Translations under genes and position numbers: made by a program
Part shown: positions 11,016 to 22,345 of the stretch, piece after piece
Numbering within the stretch: the first letter of the stretch is position 1
Layout of the letters: each line of letters begins with the position of its first letter
The notes under the pieces: model-generated
What the model was told of the DNA's origin: nothing
What the model saw: only the letters and a program-made list of their open reading frames with translations
The model's database searches: none
Assembly: GCF_027409185.1 (NCBI RefSeq)
Contig: NC_084467.1
Location: 15,118,501 to 15,182,500 of the forward strand
DNA length: 64,000 bases
Origin: Cynocephalus volans
Taxonomy: Eukaryota; Chordata; Mammalia; Dermoptera; Cynocephalidae
Direction of reading: 5' to 3'

Positions 11016-13204
11016 TGTGGAGACTGGAGGGGGAGACCCAGACCCTGCCCTCAGTGTGTGTTGTTGGGGGAGCAGGAAAGGAGGGAGAGGGAGGAGAAGT
11101 TTGAGAAACAACCGGCCACAACCCCCACGTGCTTATTGTGCATATTGTGATGTCGCCTGAATGCTGAGCCCACAGTTAGAAACATCTATCCGAGTCAGGA
11201 GTCAGTTGGGGCCAAATGTGGGAGAGGTTCCCAGAGGAGGTTATGGAAGCAGGAGCTGAAGCTGGGGAGGGGGAGGCTCGCCTTTCCACCCGGGAGGTGC
11301 CGCCCCTGCCCTGCAGCACTCCCGCGCCAGGCTGGCACCAGGCTGGGGATGCAACAGCAAAGGCCTGGGCGGGGTGGTGGGTGTGTGTGTGCACATGCTT
11401 GGGTGGGTATGCATGTTTAATGCATATGTTTGAGGCCCACGTGGGTTTGGGGTACACCTGCTTGTGTGTGTTTGTGTGTGAGAGAGACCGGAGGTGAGTG
11501 GATGCACTCTACCTTGAAAATCCTGGTGTACTTGGCCTTGAGTGATCCTGAATATTCAGATTTACCCAAAAGAGGAAATGGAGAGTGTTCACTTGTTATA
11601 CAGAATAGACCCTTTGCTCTACAAAGGATTTCACAGTGGATGGGAGCAGGAGGGGGTGTTCTTTTAAAATCTAGGCCCCTCAGGTGCCTTTAGGATACTA
11701 TGCTCTGGTAGGCACTAGAATCCAGGTGTGTGTGGGGGGCCGTCATTGGTGCTATTATGGGGGACCCTTTCCTGGGGGGCCTCAGAATCATGTGGGGACC
11801 ATGTACAGATGCCCAGGCCACGCTCCAGACCTGTGAGGTCAGACTGTCCAGGGCTGGGCTGATGTCTCGGGGAAGATGCCAGGTAGGTGTGCAGAGGCCC
11901 CAAAGGCTGGCCCTGAAGCCTGGTTGTGCTGCTTCCCCTGCCTGGCCTTCCTGAGGGACCTTGTGAACCAGGTTCTGGGAAGTCACCAGGGCAGGTCTGC
12001 CGAGTGTGTGTTCACTACTGTCTTCCCGGCGTGGGAGATGGGGGTGGGTCACTTCCATGACCTGTGCCTCAGTTTCCACAGTGCCAAAGTGGGCCAGCCG
12101 GTGTCACTCCCCTGGGGAACTTCCTTTCTGTGTGGGTGGTGGCCCACATCTTGTCAGGCGTTTGCAAGAGGCCACTGAGAACTGGAGTGCTTGGATTTGG
12201 AAGTGGGGGTGGGAAGGCACCCGCCTGTGCTGAGGACGTGTGATCCTCACGACAACCTTGAGGGAAGGACAGTGTCAAACCTTTCCTGAGGCTCTGAGGA
12301 GCCAGGGCCTGCCAAAGTTGTGCCATCATCTGTGGGGATTCGGGGGTGGGATTTGAACTCTGGACTGTAGGTCTCCCAACTTTCCCACCCTAGGCAGTGG
12401 CTGAATGCCCGAGTGCTGGTAGGACTGAGAGGCACAGTCCACCAGGGCAGCGGCAGGGAGCCCCAGGCCTCATCCCAACTGCAGATTCCATTCCCTGGAG
12501 TCCCTGGACACCTTCTCTTCTTCCTCTGTTTCTTGCTTCTTTCTTTTGGTGAACCTTTTCATCTGCGAGCCTGTCCAGGTTCCAGTCTCGGTTCAGATCT
12601 GGGCTCTGAATGGACATAGGGCCCGGGACCCCAGCTCCCTGCCCTCCCCCTTGCCTCTCCCCCTGCCCTCCTAGCAGGTGCTCAGTGAGTGAGTGTTGAA
12701 CTGCAGGGAACAGAATGGCCCGGGGAAGGGCAGTGTTTTGCCTGACTTCCTGGGGGGCCTTGGGACAACCCCTTTGCAAAGCAAGGGGGGTTAGCTGGGG
12801 GATCTCTGACTCCCCTTTCTGCTCTGACTTTCTTGGAGTCCCGTGACTCGCTGTGTGACCTTCAGGGCGGGGAGGAAGAGTGGAGAATCTGGGTGAGGTT
12901 CTCAAGGCTCAGCAAGGAAAGTACGACTTAAAAAAAAAAAAGCTGAGAAAAAAATTAGCTTAAAAAAAAATGAGCTGAGTTGCTGCTTGAAAAAACAAAA
13001 AAAGCATAAACCAACAAAAAAATAAAAACTGCTAGCGAAGATCCCACCGCAGGGTTGGGGGCAGCCTGGGCTCTGCGGGGCGGGGCTGGGTGTGGGTGAG
13101 ACTCTGCCTGGCATCCTTGCGGCCTCCTGTTCCAGCCCAGCCTTGGCTCTGATGCCTGCCCAGCCTTTCCCATGATCCCTCCAGGAAAGAGAACTGGCCT
13201 TAAT

Positions 13205-13345
13205 GGGTGCCAACTGGGTGCTGGGTGTTTTCATTTAACTCTCCCAGGTCTTCTCCAAGGAAGGTGCTACATTCCCCATTTCAGGGTTGAGGAAGGCAGG
13301 TTCTGAGACGTGAACTTTGTGCAAGTCGCACAGTTCCCAGGTGGG
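13205..13345 (-). repeat. MIR fragment, antisense
   Basis: The segment has 'ttttcatttaactctcccag', 'cattccccatttcagggttg' and 'gtgcaagtcgcacagttccc', the reverse of the MIR core. Confidence 0.7.
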
Positions 13346-14699
13346 AGGGCTGGAATTCTAACAGTGGAGACCTCAGGGCCCATGCTTCCGGTGGGAGCCC
13401 TGGCAGTGTGCTGGAAGCCGAGTGTGGCCCCAGTGCCCTGGCCTGGCGGGTTGGGTTACAGCGCCCCTCTGTGGGCACAGCTGGCTCTTATGATCAGCTG
13501 GGCATTGGAGAAGGAGGGACATAAGGGAGGTGGCCTTCTGCCTCAGTTTATCTTCTTTCTCAACTTCTGCCACAACCTGATCCTAATTACCAGTCTCTGA
13601 TCTCTGGGCCAAGTGACTGCACCAAAAAACTCACCATTATCCTATCTCCCAATAAAACTTGTTATTATCCTCAACCCATTGTCAGCTCTACTCAACTTTA
13701 ACCTGGTCCTGACCTATAGCCTCAATTCTAACCTCACCTAATTCCAAGTCCAAGTCAGACCTGCGCAATCGTCTCCAGTCTACTTTCATTACAACCCATT
13801 TTCAATTCCAAATCCTACACAATCCTTAGCATCACTCCCTGTCCTAGTTGCTCCCTCTCTGGCCCCATCTGGCCTGTTGTTTCCAAGGAAGCACATGGGG
13901 TCAGGTATAGGACAAAAGTCCCTGGACCTCTCTGAGGTCTACAGGGGGCCTGTCCAGCCTACGGAAGGCCAGGGAGTTCCCGGCCCTCTTTTGGGTACTG
14001 TGGCCAGACCCTGACTCAGAGGCTGATTCCCTAGGGAGAACAGAGGACATGTCAGGGGTGAGGAAGCCTCCTGGTTGCTAAGTTTTATGAAAAATCAGTT
14101 GAGTTGCCAGTTAGGAGCAAGTCTTATTTTGCTAGGCTGCGGTTGTACTGGAAACATGGGCTTTGCTGTCGATCTTGTGAGCGAGACCATAAATATGTGG
14201 TTGACAGCCTGGCTTATGACAGGCTCATTTGGGATGGGGCTGACTGTCCACTCTCACCTCAGCTGCTCTCTCTCCCCACAGGGCTGGGAGTGGGGGTCAT
14301 CCAGGTAATAGGGTCCAGCAAGATGGAAACCTGCAGGGAGAAGGGTAGGAGCTGAGGGGAACTTGGCTGGATGGAGAGCAGGGTGCTATAGAGGGGTGCA
14401 GCCCTGCAGGCTGTCCCGGGCCCTCCCTGGGAGCCCTGCTCCACCAGCCCTCTGAGATGTTCACTGCAGGAGCAGGCAAGACCCCCCCACCCCCAAATTA
14501 CCTGCCTCTGCCATCCCCACCCACTTTCTGCAGAAAGTGGGCCCAGGGTGTGATTGTTCTGAATGGGGTGCCCAGTCCCAAGCCATCCCAACCTCTGGCG
14601 CTGGGTTTCTGTGGGATCAGTAGGACCTGGCCCCTCTTCCTGATTCAGTCTCACCCAGGCGCCTCTGGGGACTGTCCGAGCTGGACTGGTTCTCCAGCC

Positions 14700-14822
14700 C
14701 AGCTGCACAGCAGAACCCCGGGAAGCTTGTTAAAAGTGCAGAGTCCCACCCCACCCCAGAGCTTTCAGTTCACAAGTTCCAGGGAATTCTGATGATCGAT
14801 TAGGTTTGCAAATCACTGGTCC
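14700..14822 (+). repeat. MER5-type hAT (Charlie) MITE
   Basis: It carries the MER5 phrases 'aagcttgttaaaagtgcaga', 'cccaccccaccccagagct', 'ggaattctgatgatcgatt' and 'caaatcactgg'. It is an old non-autonomous DNA transposon. Confidence 0.75.
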
Positions 14823-15534
14823 ATGTCATCTCACTCATTTTACAGGTGGGGAAACTTTGGCCTGAGTGTGCAGGGTCACCTAGCATGTGTGGGTCCTGTG
14901 CCCTTTCCCTGTCCTGTCCTCAGGAGGGTTGGGGACCCCTTACAGCCACTGTCCTCATTTCCTAATCTCTCTGGAGCCCCTTCCTCATTCTTTGAGGTGG
15001 AAAGAATGATAAAGTTGGGGAACTTCAGGAGTCCCCTCTGAGCCGAATCAGTTAGACACAGACTCTGCCCTGCAGCGCCATCTTCTGTCAAGTTCTGGTA
15101 TTGTCCTAGTGTCTTGCTCCTTCCTTCTGTAGCAGGGGAATTGACAGATGGTCGAGTATGTGGCTTTGACTGTCTCCAGCTCAATTCAGGAGCTAGGATG
15201 GGGCGGGGGATAATGATGTGTGTAGAATCTGAGTGGGCTCGAGGCTGAGGTGGGGCATCCTAGAAAGAAATACCATCTGGTTCAGAGTTAGTTTTTTTTG
15301 CCTGGGTCCAGCCAGAATTCACCGCAACACGAAGATCGAGGTTCGCTCTCCTTTCGTCAGAATCCTGAACACTGTGGCAGTGGCTTTCCAGGAGACATAC
15401 TGAAGGGGAGGCATTGCATGGACGATTTTTTGTGTGCTTCCCTGGAGGACCTACAACATCCTACTGGGAAGGGAGCTAATGATTGGTCCGCACGCGACAT
15501 GTGCTTGGATAATTAGTGCCCTGTTTCGTAACTG

Positions 15535-15845
15535 CAGCATCCTTTGCCATGCACACGCCTTTTTTAGATGAAGAAACCGAGGCACAGAGATAAAATGTCA
15601 CTTGCTCAAGGCTACATGGCTAAGTCATAAAAATAACTAACATACGGAGTGTGTATTATCTGCTAGGCTTTGTGATGAGGGCTTTTCATATAATACCTCA
15701 TTTAATCTTCATGCTACCCATCTGCTGCTGATGCTATTAACAGCCCCATTTTTGAGGTTCAGTCAGGAGAAATAACTTGTCTAAGGTTGTACTTGGTTAG
15801 TAAGTGGTAGAGCTAGGATTTCAGCCCAGGAGTCACATGCCAGAG
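15535..15845 (-). repeat. MIR SINEs, antisense, two pieces
   Basis: A first piece (about 15,540-15,630) carries 'agatgaagaaaccgaggcac'. A second (about 15,632-15,845) runs from 'ctgctaggctttgtgatgag' through 'aacttgtctaaggttgtact' to 'agctaggatttcagcccagg'. The second ends only about 80 bp before the acceptor of the first NBL1 coding exon. Confidence 0.85.
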
Positions 15846-15947
15846 CCCCTGTTTGTAAAACCCCCCAGTCCCCTGCCCAGCCGCCCAGGCCCTGCTAGGC
15901 CTCACTTGCCACCTGTGCTCAGTTCCAGGGCTCTGGAGGCCACGGGC

Positions 15948-16117
15948 ATGATGCTGCAGGTCCTGGTGGGGGCTGTCCTCCCTGCCATGCTGTTGGCTGC
16001 CCCCCCGCCCATCAACAAGCTGGCACTGTTCCCGGACAAGAGCGCCTGGTGCGAAGCCAAGAACATCACCCAGATTGTGGGCCACAGCGGCTGTGAGGCC
16101 AAGTCCATCCAGAACAG
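15948..16117 (+). CDS. NBL1: NBL1 (DAN) coding exon 1: signal peptide and start of cystine-knot domain
   Basis: NBL1 encodes DAN, a secreted antagonist that binds BMP/GDF-family ligands outside the cell. This exon encodes residues 1 to part of 57. It begins [14 protein letters not shown], a hydrophobic signal peptide of about 17 residues, followed by [13 protein letters not shown] and the first cysteines of the CTCK domain (C35, C49). An N-glycosylation sequon NIT lies at 39-41. The start was chosen because two ATGs in tandem open the signal peptide and the product matches the recalled human protein closely from its first residues. The exon ends at the donor AACAG|GTGGGC with a split arginine codon. 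The three exons together give 181 aa, the length known for human NBL1. Human MICOS10-NBL1 read-through transcripts exist, but their upstream part is not in this window. Confidence 0.97.
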
Positions 16118-16238
16118 GTGGGCCCCAGGGGGTGGGTGGGAGGTGAGGACAGGCACCCAGGAGGGAGGCAGAGGACCAGGGCTGCCCAGCCCTGCCTCCT
16201 CTGCAGTGACACAGGCACGCTGACCTCTCATCCCACAG

Positions 16239-16350
16239 GGCGTGCCTAGGACAGTGCTTCAGCTACAGCGTCCCCAACACCTTCCCACAGTCCACAGAGT
16301 CCCTGGTGCACTGCGACTCCTGCATGCCGGCCCAGTCCATGTGGGAGATT
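16239..16350 (+). CDS. NBL1: NBL1 coding exon 2: central cystine knot
   Basis: The acceptor CCCACAG|GG completes the split arginine codon of the previous exon, and the donor is GAGATT|GTGAGT. The exon encodes residues 57-94, with [17 protein letters not shown] and [14 protein letters not shown]. It supplies cysteines C59, C63, C82 and C85. The CLGQC motif is the hallmark central ring sequence of DAN-family cystine knots. The following intron is 1.4 kb and contains an L2 element. Phase joins correctly on both sides, with no stop or frameshift. Confidence 0.97.
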
Positions 16351-16554
16351 GTGAGTACTGGCTGCTCTGCCCCAGTCTGGCCTCTGCCCAGAGCCTGCCC
16401 TGGCCCACTCTCCTGCGTCACAGCAGGTGGCCACAAGTCCTTAGTAAGGCCCCACTGGATTCAGGGTAGGGGCTTATGCTGGGGATACAGACATCGTCCT
16501 TGACGTGTGATGTCTTACAAGTCTGACACCAACTTGTACAGGACAGGGGATCTT

Positions 16555-17115
16555 TCTGAAGCTCCGCTCTGATGTCACTCATGCACTAAAATCCTTATAG
16601 TGGCTTCCTGTTGTGATAGGCTGAGACCAAAACCTTTGCCATGTCCCTCAGGTCCAGCGTGGTCTGTCTCCAACTTCATCTTGCCTCCCACCTTCCTTAT
16701 TCTTGACACTTGCCACCAGCTCATCTCCTGTTGGCCCCCCGCACCTGATCTGCTCGCTCCCACCACAGGGCCTTTGCACATGCTCTTTTCCCTGCTTGGA
16801 ATTCTGTCCTCCTCCTCCCCTTCGCCTAGTTGACTTCTGTTCATTCTCCCGCTCTTGGCTGAAGCGTCACTTACTCAGGGCTCCTTTCCAGACCCCCTGG
16901 CTGGGTCAACTCCCTGAACCTTCGACTCTCAGCGCACTGCTTGCCTCTGCTTTGAGCATCTGTCACATCCTCAGTTTTCTACCTGCATCTGGATGATTTT
17001 GACAAGTCTGTTTCCCTCACTGGACTCTGAGTCCCTTGAAGGACCATGCCTGTCCTTGTGTCCCCAGAACTGGCATGGAGTAGGTGCTCCGTGGAAGAAA
17101 GGGGGGAAAGAAAAG
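16555..17115 (+). repeat. LINE2 3' region in NBL1 intron
   Basis: L2 phrases run in order: 'atagtggcttcctgttgtga', 'gggcctttgcacatgctctt', 'tcccttgaaggaccatgcct' and 'ctggcatggagtaggtgctc'. Confidence 0.82.
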
Positions 17116-17785
17116 AAAGGGAGGGAGGGAGGAAGGGTGACATTAAGAGAAGGGCAAGATGCTGACGGGCCCTACAGGGTGAACCTCAGCTGGGCTGGGG
17201 GTTTGGGATGGGGCTTTTTTGAGGAAGTGATGCCTGAACTCAGCCCTAAAGGTTGAGTAAAAGTCAACTGGGTAGAGTTTAGGGCAAGTGGGAGGGGGAC
17301 AGTTTGGGTTAGAAACTTCCAGGCAGAGGGAGCAGCATGTACAAAATCTGAGGCAGATCAGATAGCACAGAGCTAGTGGGAGTGGTGTGAGGTCAGGGGT
17401 GGAGAGGTCAGCTGAAGGTCAGCTTCAGGGGCAGCCTGAAGGTCCTTGGTGGCCTTAGGAAGGGTCAGGATGTTTCCGCAAATGCAGTGGGGAGCACTAA
17501 GGGGAATTTTAAGCAGGGGCAGGCCACATTTATTTTCCCCCCAGGGTGCCTTCTGGCTGGGGTGGGAATGGATAGGAAGGTGGCAGGACTGGGTGTGAGG
17601 AGAGGTTTTAGGTGGCTCCCCCAGGGGCTCAGTCCCCTCACACTCTTAGATGGGCCCACAGAGCTAACTGGGGATCACAGGTGGGCTTGGGGATTCTCGG
17701 TCCATGAGGCAGTGTGACTCTTGGGGCCTCCCCACCTGCCCCAAGTCTTTGGAAACATCCCCCCCTTCTCTCCTGCCCTCCCCAG

Positions 17786-18049
17786 GTAACCTTGGAGTGC
17801 CCCGGCCACGATGAGGTGCCCAGGGTGGACAAGCTGGTGGAGAAGATCTTGCACTGCAGCTGCCAGGCCTGCGGCAAGGAGCCCAGTCACGAGGGCCTGA
17901 GCGTCTATGTGCAGGGCGAGGACGGGCCGGGCTCCCAGCCTGGCCATCACCCCCACCCCCACCCCCATCCCCACCCTGGTGGGCAGACCCCTGAGCCTGA
18001 GGATCCCCCTGGACCCCCTAATGCCGAGGAAGAGGGGGCGGAGGACTGA
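17786..18049 (+). CDS. NBL1: NBL1 coding exon 3: end of cystine knot and His-Pro tail
   Basis: The acceptor CCCCAG|GTAACC joins in phase 0 after Ile94. The exon encodes residues 95-181 and the stop TGA at 18,047-18,049. It adds C99, C118, C120 and C123, completing ten cysteines in the domain, with the HCSCQAC motif. The tail is disordered and low in complexity: a run of His-Pro dipeptides ([10 protein letters not shown]) encoded by CACCCC-type hexamers, then a Pro/Glu-rich acidic end (EEEGAED). The tail is conserved in length with the recalled human sequence. Compared with human from memory, changes are few and conservative (for example Glu to Asp at 103). The protein is secreted, and no transmembrane segment follows the knot. 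Confidence 0.97.
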   Translation, partial: VTLECPGHDEVPRVDKLVEKILHCSCQACGKEPSHEGLSVYVQGEDGPGSQPGHHPHPHPHPHPGGQTPEPEDPPGPPNAEEEGAED

Positions 18050-19365
18050 AGCCCCCCAATGCTTCCTCCCCTCTCACTCCCCTGTGGAATGTTGGGTCTC
18101 ACCCTCTGGGGCAGAGTGGGGGGAGAGGCTGGAGCCCCCCTTTGGCACTGGATGGACTTGGATTCAGACTTGGACTTGGAATGCTGCCCAGTTGCCATGG
18201 AGATCTGAAAGGGAGGGGTTGGAGCCAAGCTGCACAATTTAATATATTCAAGAGTGGGGGGCAGAAGCAGAGGTCTGCAGGGCTCTTTTTTTGAGGGGGG
18301 GGTCTCTTCCTTTCTGCCTTTCAGAAATGTGCCCTCGGGAGGGGGAGGAAGTTGGCTAAGCTGCTGAGGTGGGGGTGAGGCCATCCAAGCTGGCAGGAAC
18401 CCGGCTAAGGCCCACACAGGCCCTGGCGGGGGGCAGAACACTGGGGGTGCGGATGGTGCAGTTGGGGCCCTGAGGGAGGGGAGGCACCTTTCCGGCATCA
18501 TCCTTGAAGGAGGGGCTGGGCTAGGAAGATCATTGGCAGAAGCAGGAAGGTCCAGCCCCACTGGTTTCCCCAAAAGTCTCCCACCCCATCCCTGTGCTGG
18601 GGAAGCATCTTCCCGGTGGCACTGAAGGGGCCCTCCCTCAATGCAGTGGTTGGGAGTCAGGCCTGGGCAGGACCCTGCTGACTCATGGCACTCGAGCTGC
18701 AGCCAGGCTCTCTGGGCCTTTCTCGGGCTTCCTTGGCTTGACTGGAGGGTGGGAGGAAGGAGTCTTCCCGAGCCAGGGGGAGTGGGGTGATCCCCCAGAC
18801 CATCACTGAAGAAGAGCATCCCTCCCTCATCTCCTTCTTAGAAATCTTAGCACCTCCCACTGCCCTCCAAGTTCTAGGCCTTTCAGCTGATGGGGCCAGC
18901 CCTGCTCTCTTGGGGAAGCTCTTTCTAAATATCTGACAGGTGGGGTACAGGAGGGTGACTCCCTCACCTGGAGTTTCCAAGGAGGGACCTGGGTGGGATG
19001 GACTCTGGCTGAGCCTTCAGGACGAGGAGGAACGAGGCTTGTGTGGGAGGCCAGTGTTCACTCGGGCTCTCTCCAGCTCTGCAATTCGCACACCTCTTCC
19101 CTCCCAGCTGCACTTTAACCCTAGAGGGCTGTGGGGCCCTGGGGGAAGGGCAGAGCAGGTGGGCAGTGACATAAGTCAGCCCCCAGAACTGCCTGTGTCT
19201 GCTCCTCTGTGTCCCAGGTGGCTGCCAGCCCCCACCCCCACCTGGGGGCACTCCAGCCCTCACGGCTGTTCCTACGAGAGCTTCTGGAGCTTGTAACCAG
19301 TAGATGGTCTCCCCGAGGGACCCTGAGTCTTCCCATGAATAAATTCATTCATTGCCTGTGTTCTC
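18050..19365 (+). other. NBL1: NBL1 3'UTR
   Basis: The stretch between the NBL1 stop codon and the AATAAA signal is not interrupted by recognisable interspersed repeats and is moderately GC-rich, which suits a retained 3'UTR. Long frames open on the minus strand here are shadows without family similarity. Cleavage is expected shortly after 19,343. The exact end is inferred. Confidence 0.75.
19338..19343 (+). terminator. NBL1: Poly(A) signal, NBL1
   Basis: A canonical AATAAA lies in 'ccatgaataaattcattc', 1.3 kb after the NBL1 stop. It is followed by a TG/TCT-rich stretch ('tgcctgtgttctcttcct') typical of a downstream element. It is the first canonical signal after the stop codon. Confidence 0.8.
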
Positions 19366-19734
19366 TTCCTCATTGGTGGCTCTGCTGACCCAGGCAGCAG
19401 GGCCCTGGGGGAGGGGAGCCAAGGCTAAGGCGGTGGAGTGCTGGGCAGACCCACAGGTCCCTTGTGGCCCTCTCACTTCCCTGTCCAGGCACCCCTGACT
19501 CTTGAGCCTCTGTCTCCCCAGCTCCCACCTCGTCCCTTGGGGGCCCGTTTCTGGCCTTGCATCCACCTTGGATGGGCCTCCAGAACTGGACTTCATGGAT
19601 TTTTGACCCTGGGTCCCTTGGGCTTGCCCCACGCCATCTCTCCACCCTCACGGTGACCCAGCATCAGCCTTTGCCTAGGTCTCAGCCTGGCCTGGCCCCC
19701 AGGAGATGGGGAAAGGGTCAAAAGTATTAGTTAC

Positions 19735-19920
19735 AAATTCACGTGCAAGGTTGGTCACTGTGTTAAGTACTGCATGTAAATTAACTCGCTTGATCCTTAC
19801 CACTGCCCAGTGATGTAGATATTGCCCTCATTTTATAGAGGAGGCATCTTAAGAGCAGAGGGCATAAGTCATTTTCCCAGGGTTGTGCAGTTAGGACATG
19901 TCATCAACAGTACTGGGACC
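19735..19920 (-). repeat. MIR SINE, antisense
   Basis: The segment shows 'ttaactcgcttgatccttac', 'cctcattttatagaggaggc' and 'gttgtgcagttaggacatgt', the reversed MIR core. Confidence 0.78.
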
Positions 19921-20459
19921 TAGGCAATCTGTCCCAGAGCCCACACCAAGCTTGGGGATACCAGTACTCATTTATCATTCAACCAGTCCACAGGGAGGAC
20001 TTTTACAGAGTGGGAAACTCAGGCTTGGAAGCATAGAAGACCCACATGAACTCAAAATACTGGCAATAAGTATGGCATCCCATGTCCTTGGTGCTGAGCC
20101 TCTGGGCCCTGGTGGATTTGGACCTGAGCACTGTCTTGGTGGCAGTCTTGGTGAGGAGCTGTCTCCACCCTGTGTCTGGAACAAGGCGGGGAATACATTC
20201 ACGGACACACGGAGAAAGTAAGGGACTGGTTGGGAGTAAAGCAGGAAAGCGTTTGAGTGGCTGGTGGCGGGCCTGGAATGCCAGCCCGAGTTCAGACCTC
20301 ACTTTGCAGCAAGGACCCCTGGAGGTGTCGGCGCAGAGCTGGGTTTCTGTGACTAAAACGGGTGGGAGGAGGGGGAGGCAGGAGACCGGCAGGGGTGACT
20401 GCCACGGTCCGGGGAAGGAGATGACGGGGGCCAGTGGGGGTTTTGGGGGGGGAGCAGTG

Positions 20460-20525
20460 GGGTTGGAGGGGCGGGGCTGAGCCAGGGGGCGGGGCCACAC
20501 GGGACAGGCGCTGCTGATTGGATGT
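20460..20525. promoter_or_regulatory. GC-box and CCAAT-box cluster between NBL1 and HTR6
   Basis: Two Sp1-type GC boxes (GGGGCGGGGC near 20,468 and GGGGGCGGGGCC at 20,485-20,496) are followed 20 bp later by an inverted CCAAT box (ATTGG, 20,517-20,521). The surrounding 250 bp is GC-rich and repeat-free. The arrangement looks like a small TATA-less promoter or enhancer. No transcript start can be assigned from the sequence, and no coding exon follows it directly on either strand. Confidence 0.45.
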
Positions 20526-20879
20526 GGGCCCAGCGAGTGGGAGGAGCCCGATTTGAGCGATGTCTGATTGAGAAGTGTCGCTAGCTGGGCCAGCTCGCCA
20601 GGGGGTGACATGTGAGGGTAGAGACTTCCGATTTTTCTCACCACCAAGCTCCAACTGAACCACCAAGAGCACCTGGGGAAAAATTGCAGCCCCCGCCCTG
20701 CCCCCCCCACAAGGGTGGAGGGGCTTAAAATCTTCAGGAGGGTTTAACACTGACACCGGCACTGTCAACGCAGGTCCCCCTCCGATGGCTAGGTCGTTAG
20801 TACCGGCTTCCCTGCCTTGTTTGCCTATAGGGAACCAACTCTCAACTGGTTTTCCTCCCTGCTCCAAGCCTCTGCTGAA

Positions 20880-21115
20880 ATCCGGGCTGCTTGAGTTCAA
20901 GTCCTGGCCGAGCCACTTTCTAACTCATCTTGAGCAAGTCCCATAAGAGCTCTGAGGCTCGCTTTTCCTGCATGTAAAATGGGAATAATCACACTTACCT
21001 CACTTTCTGGGCCGTGGTGAGCATTACATGAGTCGATGCACGTTTAGAGCTTGGAACAGTGCCTGGCGTTTAGTAAGGTCTCCAGAGTGTCAGCTGTTAT
21101 TATCATTGAGAATGA
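20880..21115 (+). repeat. MIR SINE
   Basis: Recognised by 'gttcaagtcctggccgagcc', 'cctgcatgtaaaatgggaat' and 'ggaacagtgcctggcgttta'. Confidence 0.85.
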
Positions 21116-21154
21116 ATGGCCCACAACTGCAGGTGGTTGGGCCGATCGTTTTGT

Positions 21155-21275
21155 TCATTTATGAATTCGCTGAACAGATATTTATTGAGGGCTAATCTGT
21201 GCCAGAGACACAGCAGTGAACAAAATGGACAAAATCCCTGCCTTCACGGCGTTTAGTCAGTTGATCGACACTTTC
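21155..21275 (-). repeat. LINE2 3' end, antisense
   Basis: The plus strand reads 'gaacagatatttattgaggg', 'gacacagcagtgaacaaaat' and 'aatccctgccttcacggcgt', the reverse complement of the L2 3' end. Confidence 0.8.
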
Positions 21276-22124
21276 TGCAAGAGCAGCTTTGGGCAGCCCT
21301 TGCAACCTCCCTGGGACCTCTATTTCTCCATCTCTGCAGTGAGGAGCTTTTCCTGGTCCTCTATGTACCCATAGACATGGAGGTTTGGAGCAGAGGACTT
21401 CCTAAGACTCAGCTGTCCCATTGTGGCACAAGCTGTGTCTTCGAGGGAGGAAGCACCCGTGGCTAGAAGTAATCAAGCAAAAGCTGAGCATCCTTAACGT
21501 CCCTCTCTACCCTGGAATGTTAAGGAAGACTAGGACTTTATCATGTCACCATTGAAATGACAAATACAGGAGCATACACAGAGCTTCTGAAAAGGTCTCG
21601 AGTTCAAGATAACAGTGTGGCCACAAGGTGGCATCATGACCCTGGCCCAATCTTTAAAAAAATTTTTTTTTTTAGTCATAGCATACAGATCATGATATAA
21701 CAAACGTCCATGAACCTATCACCCAGAATGAACAAATGTTAAAATTGTTATGTTTTCTTTAGGTCTTTTTTTAAAAGTAAAAGATATCAAACTTTACAGA
21801 AAAGGCAAAAACAGAGGGATAATATTCCATCTCTTTACATACCAATTTTTACAAAGCTATAATTTATCAGGCACCTCCTCTGTGCAAAATAGTTTAAATA
21901 CTCGTCCCATTCACCTACCCACTATCCCAATTTCAGGGATTTTAAGGGACCTTGCCAGCATCACAGAGCAAGTGGCAGAATCAGGATTATGAACCCTGGT
22001 CACGGGGCTCCAAAATCGTTCTACACAGCACCTCCTGGGGTTTCTGTCGCTCACATCAGGAATCCCTGGGCTGAAGGAGCCACCACCGAGCTGAGTGCAT
22101 TATCGTTGTGCACGTGAGAACACT

Positions 22125-22345
22125 GCAGCCAACACCTAATACTGACGTAGTACCATAAGGTTTACAGAATACACTGGTGCCATCCCCTCAATGACCCTAT
22201 GAGGTGGGGGCTGTATTGTCCTGGTAACTATTGTAGAGAAGAAAATGGTGACCAAGGAGCTGGAGCTGCTGGCCCTAAGTTCACAGACCCGGTAAGCCGT
22301 GGAGCTGGGATCCCAAGCCCTGGCTTTCTGACTCTCAGGCTTGGT
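22125..22345 (-). repeat. MIR SINE, antisense
   Basis: It contains 'tcaatgaccctatgaggtgg', a degraded 'agaagaaaatggtgaccaag' and 'agctgggatcccaagccctg', the order expected for reversed MIR. Confidence 0.7.

Larger units (their letters stand above)
8577..15922 (+). other. NBL1: NBL1 intron 1
   Basis: The proposed intron joins the CpG-island exon donor (8,577) to an acceptor just upstream of the first coding exon ('ctgtgctcag' at 15,913-15,922, or the nearby 'ttccag' ending at 15,928). It contains MIR and MER5 fragments and two stretches, about 14,070-14,280 and 15,290-15,520, that I cannot assign to a repeat. I see no coding exon of another gene inside it. Its first kilobase is still CpG-rich. 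Confidence 0.6.

Noticed and set aside
15298-15516. A 72-codon frame upstream of NBL1
   Set aside because: No similarity recognised and no support as an exon; the segment is kept only as an unexplained stretch.
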